From contig CACZMF010000016.1 of assembly GCA_902782225.1 (NCBI GenBank), forward strand, positions 1-51,616: a stretch of 51,616 bases of DNA, given 5' to 3'. Source of the DNA: an uncultured Bacteroidia bacterium. Lineage in GTDB: Bacteria > Bacteroidota > Bacteroidia > Bacteroidales > UBA932. The notes below the pieces were generated by a model. It was given only the letters and a program-made list of their open reading frames with translations. It had not been told where the DNA came from and did not search any database. How positions within the stretch are numbered: position 1 is the first letter of the stretch; every line of letters begins with the position of its first letter. This document shows positions 41,593-49,358 of this stretch, piece by piece. The position numbers and the translations under genes are program-made.

Positions 41593-42773
41593 CGCCCCTT
41601 GTACATGTCTTCGTAGTACTTCTGGTAGTCGCCGGAAGTCACGTTGTCCATCCAGTCCTGGTTGTCCAGATACCAGCGGACAGTCTTTTCTATGCCCTCC
41701 TCAAACTGAAGCGAAGGCTCCCAGCCGAGCTCCCTCTGAAGCTTGGTAGAATCGATCGCATAGCGCAGGTCGTGTCCGGCGCGGTCGGTCACGAAGGTGA
41801 TGAGGTCCATGTCGGCACCTTCCGGCCGCCCGAGAAGACGGTCCACGGTGGCAATCAGGACCTTGATGATATCGATGTTCTTCCACTCGTTGAAACCGCC
41901 GATATTGTAGGTCTCGGCGACCTTGCCTTTATGGAAGATGAGGTCGATGGCGCGCGCATGGTCCTCCACGTAGAGCCAGTCCCGCACATTCTCGCCCGTC
42001 CCATATACCGGCAGCGGCTTACGATGACGTATATTGTTGATAAACAGCGGAATCAGCTTCTCCGGGAACTGGTAGGGCCCGTAATTGTTCGAACAGTTGG
42101 TCACTATCGTGGGCATCCCGAAAGTATCGTGGAAAGCCCGCACGAAATGGTCGCTGCTGGCCTTGGCGGCGCTGTAGGGGCTATGCGGCTGGTACTTCGT
42201 CTCTTCGGTGAAGAGCGTGCCGTCCATCTCCAGCGCCCCGTACACCTCATCGGTCGAAATGTGGTAGAAGCGGCACTGGACGGAGGAGGCACTGTCCTCT
42301 GAGACCGTCGCTTCGCGACCCCTCCCTAAAGGGCCCCTCCCTCTTATGGTGCCGAGGGTGGCACAGGTCTCAGAGGACAGTGCCTCCTCCGTCCGTTTCA
42401 TCACCCAGCCCATCGGTTCCCAATAGGCCTTGGCGGCCTGGAGCAGGGAGAGAGTGCCCATAACGTTCGTCTGGGCGAAGGTAAACGGATCCTTGATACT
42501 GCGGTCCACGTGCGACTCGGCCGCAAGATGGATGATGCCGTCCACGTGCTCCTCCTGCATGAGCTTCAGCACCCCCTCGAAATCGCAGATGTCCATCTTC
42601 ACGAAACGATAATTGGGCTTGTCTTCTATATCCTTGAGATTCGCAAGGTTACCAGCATACGTGAGCTTATCGAGGTTGATAATCCGGTAGTCCGGATACT
42701 TGTTGACGAAAAGGCGCACCACGTGCGACCCTATGAAGCCGGCACCGCCGGTGATGATGATAGTGCGTTTCAT
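41589..42773 (-). CDS. rfbB: dTDP-glucose 4,6-dehydratase with 39-residue in-frame insertion
   Basis: 394 residues of an extended SDR that converts dTDP-glucose to dTDP-4-keto-6-deoxyglucose for rhamnose synthesis. GGAGFIG (9-15) binds NAD; STDEVYG (173-179) and Tyr200/Lys204 in YSAAK make the active site; the C-terminal LYVEDHARAID and TYNIGG blocks are complete. Residues 127-165 are foreign: they are translated from a 117-bp palindromic element at 42278-42394. Without them the chain would be 355 residues, the normal size, and would read smoothly MGWVMK-QCRFYHISTDEVYG. The insert lies in the loop just before the strand leading to the catalytic Thr-Asp-Glu, so the enzyme may still fold. It is the last gene of the polysaccharide locus. 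Confidence 0.93.
   Translation of the reverse strand: MKRTIIITGGAGFIGSHVVRLFVNKYPDYRIINLDKLTYAGNLANLKDIEDKPNYRFVKMDICDFEGVLKLMQEEHVDGIIHLAAESHVDRSIKDPFTFAQTNVMGTLSLLQAAKAYWEPMGWVMKRTEEALSSETCATLGTIRGRGPLGRGREATVSEDSASSVQCRFYHISTDEVYGALEMDGTLFTEETKYQPHSPYSAAKASSDHFVRAFHDTFGMPTIVTNCSNNYGPYQFPEKLIPLFINNIRHRKPLPVYGTGENVRDWLYVEDHARAIDLIFHKGKVAETYNIGGFNEWKNIDIIKVLIATVDRLLGRPEGADMDLITFVTDRAGHDLRYAIDSTKLQRELGWEPSLQFEEGIEKTVRWYLDNQDWMDNVTSGDYQKYYEDMYKGR
42278..42394. mobile_element. 117-bp palindromic element inserted in rfbB
   Basis: Perfect 29-bp terminal inverted repeats (42278-42306 and 42366-42394; outer bases ggacggaggagg.../...cctcctccgtcc). The 59-bp core contains three further hairpins: gtcgc-ttc-gcgac (42307-42319), ccct-aa-aggg (42324-42333) and gtgcc-gagggt-ggcac (42349-42364), giving a cloverleaf-like fold. 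The length is exactly 39 codons and no stop is created in the rfbB frame. It splits a CAG codon after its first base. No target duplication is visible. It resembles in logic the Rickettsia palindromic elements that sit in frame within genes. Confidence 0.85.
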
Positions 42774-43636
42774 TTATCCAGTAAATTTGCGATGCACAGG
42801 GCGAGGCTGTCTTTCCAATAAGGGACGTCCACACCGAAAGTGTCTTTGATCTTGGTCTTGTCGAGCACCGAATAGGCCGGGCGCCTGACCTTCGAAGGAT
42901 ATTCCCAACTGTGGCAGGGACGTATGTCGCAAGCCTTATTGCCCGCAAGGGAAGCGATTTCCATGGTGAAATCATACCAGCTGCACACTCCCTCGTTGGA
43001 GAAATTGTAGATGCCGTCCCGGCCCTCATACAGACGCTCATCCACTATCTTGAAGATGGCGCGCGCGAGGTCGAGGGCATAGGTCGGGGTGCCGGCCTGG
43101 TCGAACACCACGTTCAGCGAAGGCCTCTCGGCTGTCAGGCGCAGCATGGTCTTCACGAAGTTGCGTCCAAATTCGCTGTAGAGCCAGGCGGTGCGTATGA
43201 TTATGTATTTGCAGCCCGACTCCAGCACAGCCTGCTCGCCGTGAAGCTTGGTCAGGCCGTAAACTCCCGTCGGGGTGCCCTTCATATCCTCCCTGCAGGG
43301 CGTGTTGTACACCTCCTGCCCGAACACGTAATCGGTGCTGATATGCACCAGAAGGCCACCGGTGCGCGCCATTTCATCCGCAAGGATGCGTACGGCGCCG
43401 GCATTCAGGCGCTCTGCAAGCTCAGGTTTGTCTTCTGCCCCTTCCACGTCGGTGAATGCAGCGCAGTTGATAATGGCCCCGACTGCTTTCTTCGAGACCA
43501 TTTCGTGCACCGCTTCGGCGGAAGTGATGTCCAGTTCCGCCACATCGGTGAAAAGATAATGGTCGCGCGAGGCTGCAGCTACGGCCCTGATCTCCGAGCC
43601 GAGCTGTCCATTCGCGCCTGTCACAAGTATATTCAT
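42770..43636 (-). CDS. rfbD: dTDP-4-dehydrorhamnose reductase
   Basis: 288 residues, standard length for RfbD/RmlD, the last step of dTDP-L-rhamnose synthesis. It begins MNILVTGANGQLGSEI (NADPH site), with STDYVFGQE, the active-site Y-K pair in GVYGLTKLHGEQAV, and IIIRTAWLYSEFGRNFVKTML. The ATG at 43636 follows the UpxY-like stop by overlap of 4 nt; an earlier frame would lie inside that gene. It overlaps rfbB by 4 nt. The first and third enzymes of the pathway (rfbA, rfbC) are not in the window. Confidence 0.95.
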   Translation of the reverse strand: MNILVTGANGQLGSEIRAVAAASRDHYLFTDVAELDITSAEAVHEMVSKKAVGAIINCAAFTDVEGAEDKPELAERLNAGAVRILADEMARTGGLLVHISTDYVFGQEVYNTPCREDMKGTPTGVYGLTKLHGEQAVLESGCKYIIIRTAWLYSEFGRNFVKTMLRLTAERPSLNVVFDQAGTPTYALDLARAIFKIVDERLYEGRDGIYNFSNEGVCSWYDFTMEIASLAGNKACDIRPCHSWEYPSKVRRPAYSVLDKTKIKDTFGVDVPYWKDSLALCIANLLDK

Positions 43637-44151
43637 ATCTTTTCTACAGTATCCACACTCAAATCCATAGTCGCCGTGCCGAAAGTGCCGAGCCGAACAG
43701 CGAGGCAGCGTCCTCCGCCGACTTCGAGAAGCTCGCACTCCAATCCGGCAAGGGGGCCGCTCAGCACCCGCACCCTGTCGCCCGCCGAAAGCGGACTGTC
43801 CGACACGCGCACAGTCCCGCTGCCCTTCTCCACCATCAGGCGGAATGCCTCCATCTCAGCATCACGAACCACCGACACTTCTCCTCCGGAAGAAAGGAAA
43901 CGCACTATCCGCGAATCCTCAGCAAGGATCAACCTTCTCTGCGCATCCGTGCACCGGACAAAAATATAACGCGGAAGCACCAGGCATTCCACCACCTTGC
44001 GGCGGTCGCTCCAGCGATGCACCTCCCGGCGAAGCGGCAGGTAGTATTCCACTGAGCGTTTCCCGAGGGCTTCCGCGACATTCTTCTCCTGGCAGCTGCG
44101 CACGCAGCCCACATACCAGCAGAGGCGGTCCGGCGCGCTATTTGGCGTCAT
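43633..44151 (-). CDS. UpxY/NusG-like transcription antitermination factor
   Basis: 172 residues. The NusG N-terminal domain (about 8-105) has CWYVGCVRSCQEKNVAEAL, then YYLPLRREVHRWSDRRKVVECLVLPRYIFVR, and the C-terminal KOW-type part begins around SAGDRVRVLSGPLAGLECELLEV. This is the pattern of the UpxY proteins that bind RNA polymerase at the start of Bacteroides capsule operons and prevent early termination. Here it is not the first gene: it follows wza-, wzc- and wbpM-like genes. ATG 44151 overlaps the wbpM-like gene by 14 nt. No UpxZ partner is seen. Confidence 0.88.
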   Translation of the reverse strand: MTPNSAPDRLCWYVGCVRSCQEKNVAEALGKRSVEYYLPLRREVHRWSDRRKVVECLVLPRYIFVRCTDAQRRLILAEDSRIVRFLSSGGEVSVVRDAEMEAFRLMVEKGSGTVRVSDSPLSAGDRVRVLSGPLAGLECELLEVGGGRCLAVRLGTFGTATMDLSVDTVEKI

Positions 44152-46063
44152 ACACGGAGAATTTCGAATTATTGGAGATGAACTCGGGCACAACCCTCTT
44201 CATCATCTTCACCATTTCCGGAATCTCCACCTTTCTCGCCAGCTGTTCAAGGCCGGCAAGCATTTCCCGCGCCTCCGAATAATCGTAGGTGCGTACCTTG
44301 GCGATACGTATGCGTCCGTGCCTCGTCGGCTCCGTGTTCTCCACATTGGAAAGCACTTCCTCGTAGAGTTTCTCGCCCGGACGAAGGCCGGTGTATTCAA
44401 TCTTTATGTCCTTGTCCACCGTTAGGCCGGAGAGTTCTATCATCCTGCGCGCAAGAGTGTCGATCTTCACGGACTCGCCCATATCGAACACGCAGATACG
44501 GTTGGCCGTATCCATGATGGCGGCTTCCATCACAAGGCGGCAGGCCTCGGGGATAGTCATGAAGAAACGGGTAATGTCCGGGTGGGTCACCGTGACGGGA
44601 CCGCCCTTCTGGATCTGCTCCCGGAAGCGCGGGATCACGGAACCGTTGGAGCCGAGCACATTACCGAAGCGTGTGGTCACGAAGCGGGTCTTGCCCTCGT
44701 GCTTACCCTGCTCGATGGCAAGGCCGAGGCTCTGGACGTAGATTTCGGCAAGGCGCTTGCTGCAGCCCATTATGTTGGTCGGGTTGACGGCCTTGTCGGT
44801 AGAAATCATGACCATCTTCTCCACGCCGTACTCTATGCACTTGTCCGCCACATAACTGGTGCCCACGAGATTCACCAGCACTGCTTCGCAGGGGTTCTCC
44901 TCCATGAGGGGCACGTGCTTATAGGCGGCAGCATGGAAGACCACATCCGGCTTGTATTTGCGGAAAGCAAAATCAAGGCGGTTGAGGGATCGGACATCAC
45001 CGATGACCGGAGTGAACTGCAATGTCGGGAAAGACTCCTCGAGCTCAAGGCGCAGGTTGTGCATCGGCGTCTCAGCATTGTCGTAGAGCACAAGCTTCGA
45101 AATGCCGAAAGTCGCGAGCTGACGGCATAGCTCGGAGCCGATGGATCCGGCGGCGCCTGTGACCAGGACTGTCTTTCCGGCAAATCCGGCCTTGATTTCA
45201 GACATCGAAATCTGGATTTCATCACGGCCCAGCAGGTCCTCGATCCGCACTTCGCGGATCGCGCCGCCACGGTCTTCGCCCAACTCCCCTATTTCAGGGA
45301 GAATCAGCACTTTGAGGCCAAGGTCGGAGCAATACTTGACCAGGCGGTCATTCTCCCCTCTGGCGTCGGTTTTCCTGGTGAAGAGAATACCGTTGCAGGA
45401 GAGGGACAAGGCCAGACGGTCAACATCGTTCTCACTCTCGAAATAATAGATGGACTTGTCCGCGAACTTGGCGTGTTTCAAAGAAGAATTGGGCGAAATC
45501 ACACCAACTATATTGTAGTGCGGGGAATTCCTGAAACGGGAAATCGCCGATTCGGACTTTTCCGAAGTGCCATACACAAGCAACCTCTTGCACTTCTGCA
45601 CCTCGCGTATACGGGACTTGTAGAGATCATACACAATGATCATCAGGATGCGTACTCCCAGCACGAAAAACAGCGACAGAAGAAGGTCGGCGATCAGCAG
45701 CACCACCACTATCGACAGATTGTCCACCTGTGCAAAGGCCAGGAGCGAAACCATCATCATCACCACCTTGCCGCTTAGGGCAATGCTGAATTTGACCATG
45801 TCCTTGAAGCTGGTGTGGCGGATTATGATGGCATATGTCCTCATAGCGAGGAACATCACGCCAGAAGCCAGGAGCGAGGAAATCATCCAGGTCAGCAGGA
45901 AAGGAGTATGTAATACGAAGCTTGCGCTCGGGAAAGCCATAGCCACCAGCATGATACCCCCGGATGCGATGACGGACAAAACCACGTCCATCACGAAGAC
46001 CAGCTTCACATCCAGATACCTGGATGAGAGCCATCGGAGTTGGGACTCAAATTTCGGGCTCAA
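44138..46063 (-). CDS. WbpM/PglF/CapD-like nucleotide-sugar 4,6-dehydratase, membrane-bound
   Basis: 641 residues. Four membrane helices (about 22-135) lead into a CoA-binding-like Rossmann domain (about 145-275) and a C-terminal extended SDR domain: VTGAAGSIGSELCRQL (NAD site, about 300), GDVRSL, HAAAYKHVPLMEENP, and MISTDKAVNPTNIMGCSKR, in which Met replaces the usual Tyr of the YxxxK pair, as known for WbpM-type enzymes. It makes a UDP-4-keto-6-deoxy sugar from UDP-GlcNAc for polysaccharide or glycan synthesis. The start is TTG at 46063, 5 nt after the wzc-like stop; the N-terminal sequence LSSRYLD fits the family start, and no ATG serves better. Confidence 0.9.
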   Translation of the reverse strand: MSPKFESQLRWLSSRYLDVKLVFVMDVVLSVIASGGIMLVAMAFPSASFVLHTPFLLTWMISSLLASGVMFLAMRTYAIIIRHTSFKDMVKFSIALSGKVVMMMVSLLAFAQVDNLSIVVVLLIADLLLSLFFVLGVRILMIIVYDLYKSRIREVQKCKRLLVYGTSEKSESAISRFRNSPHYNIVGVISPNSSLKHAKFADKSIYYFESENDVDRLALSLSCNGILFTRKTDARGENDRLVKYCSDLGLKVLILPEIGELGEDRGGAIREVRIEDLLGRDEIQISMSEIKAGFAGKTVLVTGAAGSIGSELCRQLATFGISKLVLYDNAETPMHNLRLELEESFPTLQFTPVIGDVRSLNRLDFAFRKYKPDVVFHAAAYKHVPLMEENPCEAVLVNLVGTSYVADKCIEYGVEKMVMISTDKAVNPTNIMGCSKRLAEIYVQSLGLAIEQGKHEGKTRFVTTRFGNVLGSNGSVIPRFREQIQKGGPVTVTHPDITRFFMTIPEACRLVMEAAIMDTANRICVFDMGESVKIDTLARRMIELSGLTVDKDIKIEYTGLRPGEKLYEEVLSNVENTEPTRHGRIRIAKVRTYDYSEAREMLAGLEQLARKVEIPEMVKMMKRVVPEFISNNSKFSVYDAK

Positions 46064-46068
46064 AACGG

Positions 46069-48465
46069 CTAACTTTCTTTTTGTGAATAATAATCGTAGG
46101 AATGGTATCCATAACCATATCCGTAGCGATAACCGTATCCGTAGCCATAGCCCTTGCCGGAAGAGATGTCGGTCGCATTGAGCAGCACGGACATATTCTT
46201 CAGCGTACCCTTATGGTAGATATTCTCCAGCTCGGCGAGCATCGACTTGTCGAGGACACCTGCACGCACCACGAAGAGGGTCCTGTCGGCCATATCGGAA
46301 ATGATCTGGGTATCGGCCACAATGTTGAACGGAGGACAGTCGATAAACACGTAGTCATACTCGGCCTTGAGCTTGTCCACAAGTTTCACGAACATTTCGC
46401 TGCCCACGAGTTCACTGGGGTTGGGAGGAATGGTGCCGACGGGAAGGACCGAAAGATTGTCATATCCTTCTGGCTGCAAAATCAGGGAGTCTACATCGAG
46501 ATTCTCTCCGGAAAGATAATTGGCAAGGCCCTTCTTCGGAGAGCCGACGAGAGCGGACAGGGATGCGTGACGGAGGTCTCCGTCGATCAGCATCACTTTA
46601 GCTCCCTTGATGGACAATGCAGCGCCAAGGTTGGAGCTCACGAAGGTCTTACCGGATCCGGGGTTGAAGGAGGTCACTATCACGACCTTGGTGGCAGAGC
46701 CCCTGGTCATGAACTCGAGGTTGGTCCTGCACACGCGGAATGCCTCGTTGACGGCGTCGCGCTTGTTGTGCTTCACGAGGATGACGGACTCCTTGTTGTC
46801 GTCTTTCTTTTTCTTCTTGGAGCCGGAAAGCGGCACTTCCCCGAGGAAAGGAGCGGTCAGGGACTCGACGTCCTTGCGGCTGCGCACCTTGGTGTCGGTC
46901 ACGATCATCAAGTAGATGATTCCCAGGGGGATGAGAAGGCCCAGCATGAAGGCGATAAGGAGAATCTGCTTGGTCTTGGGAGCCGTCGGATTTGAAGAGC
47001 CGTGGGGCTTGGTGATCACGCGGGTGTTATAAGCGGTGAAGGCCTGGGAAAGTTCGTTCTCCTCACGTTTCTGGAGAAGGAACACGTAAAGGGCTTCCTT
47101 CACCTTCTGCTGACGCTCCACGCTGAGGAGGTACTTGGCCTGGTTGGGGTTGTCGGCAAGGCGGGAAGTCGCCTTCTGCTCGGCTTTCTGGATGCTGGAC
47201 TTCTGGGCTTCCAGGGTGTTGATGAGGTCGTCGATGGAAGTCAGGATGGTCCCGCGCATAGCCATAAGGCTGGAATCCATCTCCTGCACCAGAGGGTTGC
47301 GCTCGGAAGAGTTGGCCACGATATTGTTGCGCTTGAGCACCAGGTCGTTGTATTTTCCTATCTGGCCTGAAATGTTGGCATTGGTGAGGCCGGCAGGTGA
47401 AGGAAGCATATCCGACATAGAGCTCGAGGTGCTCATGGAAGTGCGGATATAGCGGGCGGTGTAGAGCTGGTTGTCCAGGTCCTGGATCTGGCGGTTGGCC
47501 TCCTGGGACTGGGCCATATACATGCTCGATACTGCAGACACGTCCGGAATCACATACTTACTCTTGTAGGAAGATATGTCGGTGTCCACGGTGCCGAGTT
47601 CCTTTTCGATGTTCTGCAGACGGTCGTCGATGAAGAGGGATGTGCTGACTGCCATCTTGTTGCGGTCGTCCACCCAGTTCTCGTTATACACGTTGATGAC
47701 CATGTCAAGCACATCCTCGGCCCTGCGGGGACTCTCGTCGGTGATGGAGAGTTCCAGCACGTCGGAGAAGTTCTTGGTGTTGAGGGCGGATGCGGTCAGG
47801 CGGCTGTTGTAGGACACCGTGGCTGCCTGATAGGTGTAGTGCCTGATGAATATGGTCTGGCTGAAAGAGGCTGTGCTCTCGGGCACGCGACTGATGACCA
47901 GCTGGCCGGCCATGGTGGAAAGGGTGTCGCCGAAAGCGCCTGCATAGGACTGCTCCTCCTTCGTCTTGGGATCCACCATCTGGACCTTGAAGTTCTCGGA
48001 CGAAACGGGGCTCACTTCCATATCCACGCGGGGCGCCGGATCAAGGAATTTTGCCCTGATGGGCAGGGAAACTCCGTAAACCACGTGCTTGCGCACCCTT
48101 CCGATGAGGAAATAGTCGAAATCCAGTCCCATACGCTCCACGACGCTACGCATCAGGTCGGGCGACTGCAGGGCGATGATCTCATTCGCCAGCTTGGAGT
48201 TCTGCTGGGTCATGCCGCCGGCGGACAGCATGGACTCGAGGTCGTTGCTGGTGCGCCGCACCGCGGATTCCTTGATGAGGACGGTGGCGGAACGGGTGTA
48301 AATCTTGGGGGCCTTATACAGATAATAAGCGGCGACTCCGATGCACAGCACCACGGAAATCACGAACCAGTACCACCTGGAGAGGCACTTGAAAATGAAA
48401 TCACGGATGTTGAAGCCCTGGACTTCGCCGGCCGCATTCTGGGTGTTATTGAAGTTATCAGCCAT
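46069..48465 (-). CDS. Wzc-like polysaccharide co-polymerase and tyrosine autokinase
   Basis: 798 residues. TM1 is at about 30-50, a large periplasmic part with Wzz and coiled-coil segments runs to about 490, and TM2 is at about 500-520. The cytoplasmic BY-kinase has Walker A SFNPGSGKTFVSSNLG (about 601), Walker A' VMLIDGDLRHAS (about 627) and Walker B VFIDCPP (about 706). The last 27 residues contain 11 tyrosines, mostly as Gly-Tyr alternation, the phosphorylated tail of this kinase class. It sets chain length and drives export with the Wza-like protein encoded 3 nt upstream. Start ATG 48465. Confidence 0.93.
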   Translation of the reverse strand: MADNFNNTQNAAGEVQGFNIRDFIFKCLSRWYWFVISVVLCIGVAAYYLYKAPKIYTRSATVLIKESAVRRTSNDLESMLSAGGMTQQNSKLANEIIALQSPDLMRSVVERMGLDFDYFLIGRVRKHVVYGVSLPIRAKFLDPAPRVDMEVSPVSSENFKVQMVDPKTKEEQSYAGAFGDTLSTMAGQLVISRVPESTASFSQTIFIRHYTYQAATVSYNSRLTASALNTKNFSDVLELSITDESPRRAEDVLDMVINVYNENWVDDRNKMAVSTSLFIDDRLQNIEKELGTVDTDISSYKSKYVIPDVSAVSSMYMAQSQEANRQIQDLDNQLYTARYIRTSMSTSSSMSDMLPSPAGLTNANISGQIGKYNDLVLKRNNIVANSSERNPLVQEMDSSLMAMRGTILTSIDDLINTLEAQKSSIQKAEQKATSRLADNPNQAKYLLSVERQQKVKEALYVFLLQKREENELSQAFTAYNTRVITKPHGSSNPTAPKTKQILLIAFMLGLLIPLGIIYLMIVTDTKVRSRKDVESLTAPFLGEVPLSGSKKKKKDDNKESVILVKHNKRDAVNEAFRVCRTNLEFMTRGSATKVVIVTSFNPGSGKTFVSSNLGAALSIKGAKVMLIDGDLRHASLSALVGSPKKGLANYLSGENLDVDSLILQPEGYDNLSVLPVGTIPPNPSELVGSEMFVKLVDKLKAEYDYVFIDCPPFNIVADTQIISDMADRTLFVVRAGVLDKSMLAELENIYHKGTLKNMSVLLNATDISSGKGYGYGYGYRYGYGYGYHSYDYYSQKES

Positions 48466-48468
48466 ATG

Positions 48469-49296
48469 TTAGTTCATTTTTTGCATATTCATAGCCACCA
48501 CGGTGATGGTGGACACGAGGGTCGCGGCGAGGGATGCGATGGAGATCCAGAAGGATGTGCTGACGATGTTGTTGCCGTTGACGGTGCTCTGGCGGGTGCG
48601 CATCACATTGGGAGACACGTAGATGATGTCGTTCTGATTGATGTAGTAGACAGGTGAACTGGCCACGTCGGCGGCGGAACGGAGATCCAGAAGGTAGGTC
48701 TTTTGCACCCCGTTAATCTCGCGAAGCACCATGATGTTGTCGCGGCGGCCGAGAATGGTAAGGTCCCCTGCCATTGCAATGGCGTCGAGAATCGTCACCC
48801 TGTCGCGGGTGATGGCGTAGCGGCCGGGCTTGTTGATTTCTCCCATGACGGAGAAGAAGAGGTTCATGTAGTCCACGGTTATGACCGGATCACGAACGAG
48901 GTCCTGGGCCTGCAGCTCATTCTTGATCTTCGCGGCGACCTCGGCCCTTGTCAGGCCGGCCACGTGGACCTTGCCGATGACGGGGAAATCGATGTTGCCG
49001 TCAGCATCCACGGTGTAGCCGCTCACGCCGGTGTTGGCAAGGGTAGTGCCTTCACCGGTCGCTCCTACGTAGCGGGACACATAGGGCATGTTGAACTGAT
49101 TCATCAGCTCGATGCCCTGGCAGTTCACGATGATGGTGATCTTGTCTTCCGGACGGAGACGGATCTGGGTGGTCTCCACATCGTTGGAGATTTCCCTGTC
49201 CTGGGAATCCTGGAAATAGACCACGTTGGTGGGGGCTGCGCAAGAAGCCAGCAGCAAAGCTGCCAGACTTGCAAAAAGTATTGAAATCCTGTTCAT
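48469..49296 (-). CDS. Wza-like polysaccharide export lipoprotein
   Basis: 275 residues. Lipobox signal ending LLLASC (Cys19), a polysaccharide-export (Poly_export) domain (about 45-130, with RLRPEDKITIIVN), an SLBB domain (about 140-225, VMGEINKPGRYAI and TILDAIAMAGDL), and a C-terminal hydrophobic helix (about 250-272) that would form the outer-membrane alpha-barrel. It is the outer-membrane channel for the polymer. ATG 49296 is chosen over a TTG two codons upstream. First gene of the polysaccharide operon, preceded by a good promoter. Confidence 0.92.
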   Translation of the reverse strand: MNRISILFASLAALLLASCAAPTNVVYFQDSQDREISNDVETTQIRLRPEDKITIIVNCQGIELMNQFNMPYVSRYVGATGEGTTLANTGVSGYTVDADGNIDFPVIGKVHVAGLTRAEVAAKIKNELQAQDLVRDPVITVDYMNLFFSVMGEINKPGRYAITRDRVTILDAIAMAGDLTILGRRDNIMVLREINGVQKTYLLDLRSAADVASSPVYYINQNDIIYVSPNVMRTRQSTVNGNNIVSTSFWISIASLAATLVSTITVVAMNMQKMN

Positions 49297-49318
49297 ATGC
49301 AATTTTGGTATAATCGTG

Positions 49319-49349
49319 CAAATATAACGTAATTATACGGGATTAGCAA
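49319..49349 (-). promoter_or_regulatory. Promoter of the polysaccharide operon (-33 TTG, -7 TATATTTG)
   Basis: On minus: TTG at 49349-49347, a 20-bp spacer, TATATTTG at 49326-49319, then about 22 nt to the wza-like ATG. It is the best-matching promoter of the window and shows no flanking inverted repeats of the kind that mark phase-variable Bacteroides capsule promoters. Confidence 0.75.
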
Positions 49350-49358
49350 CAATTGGAC

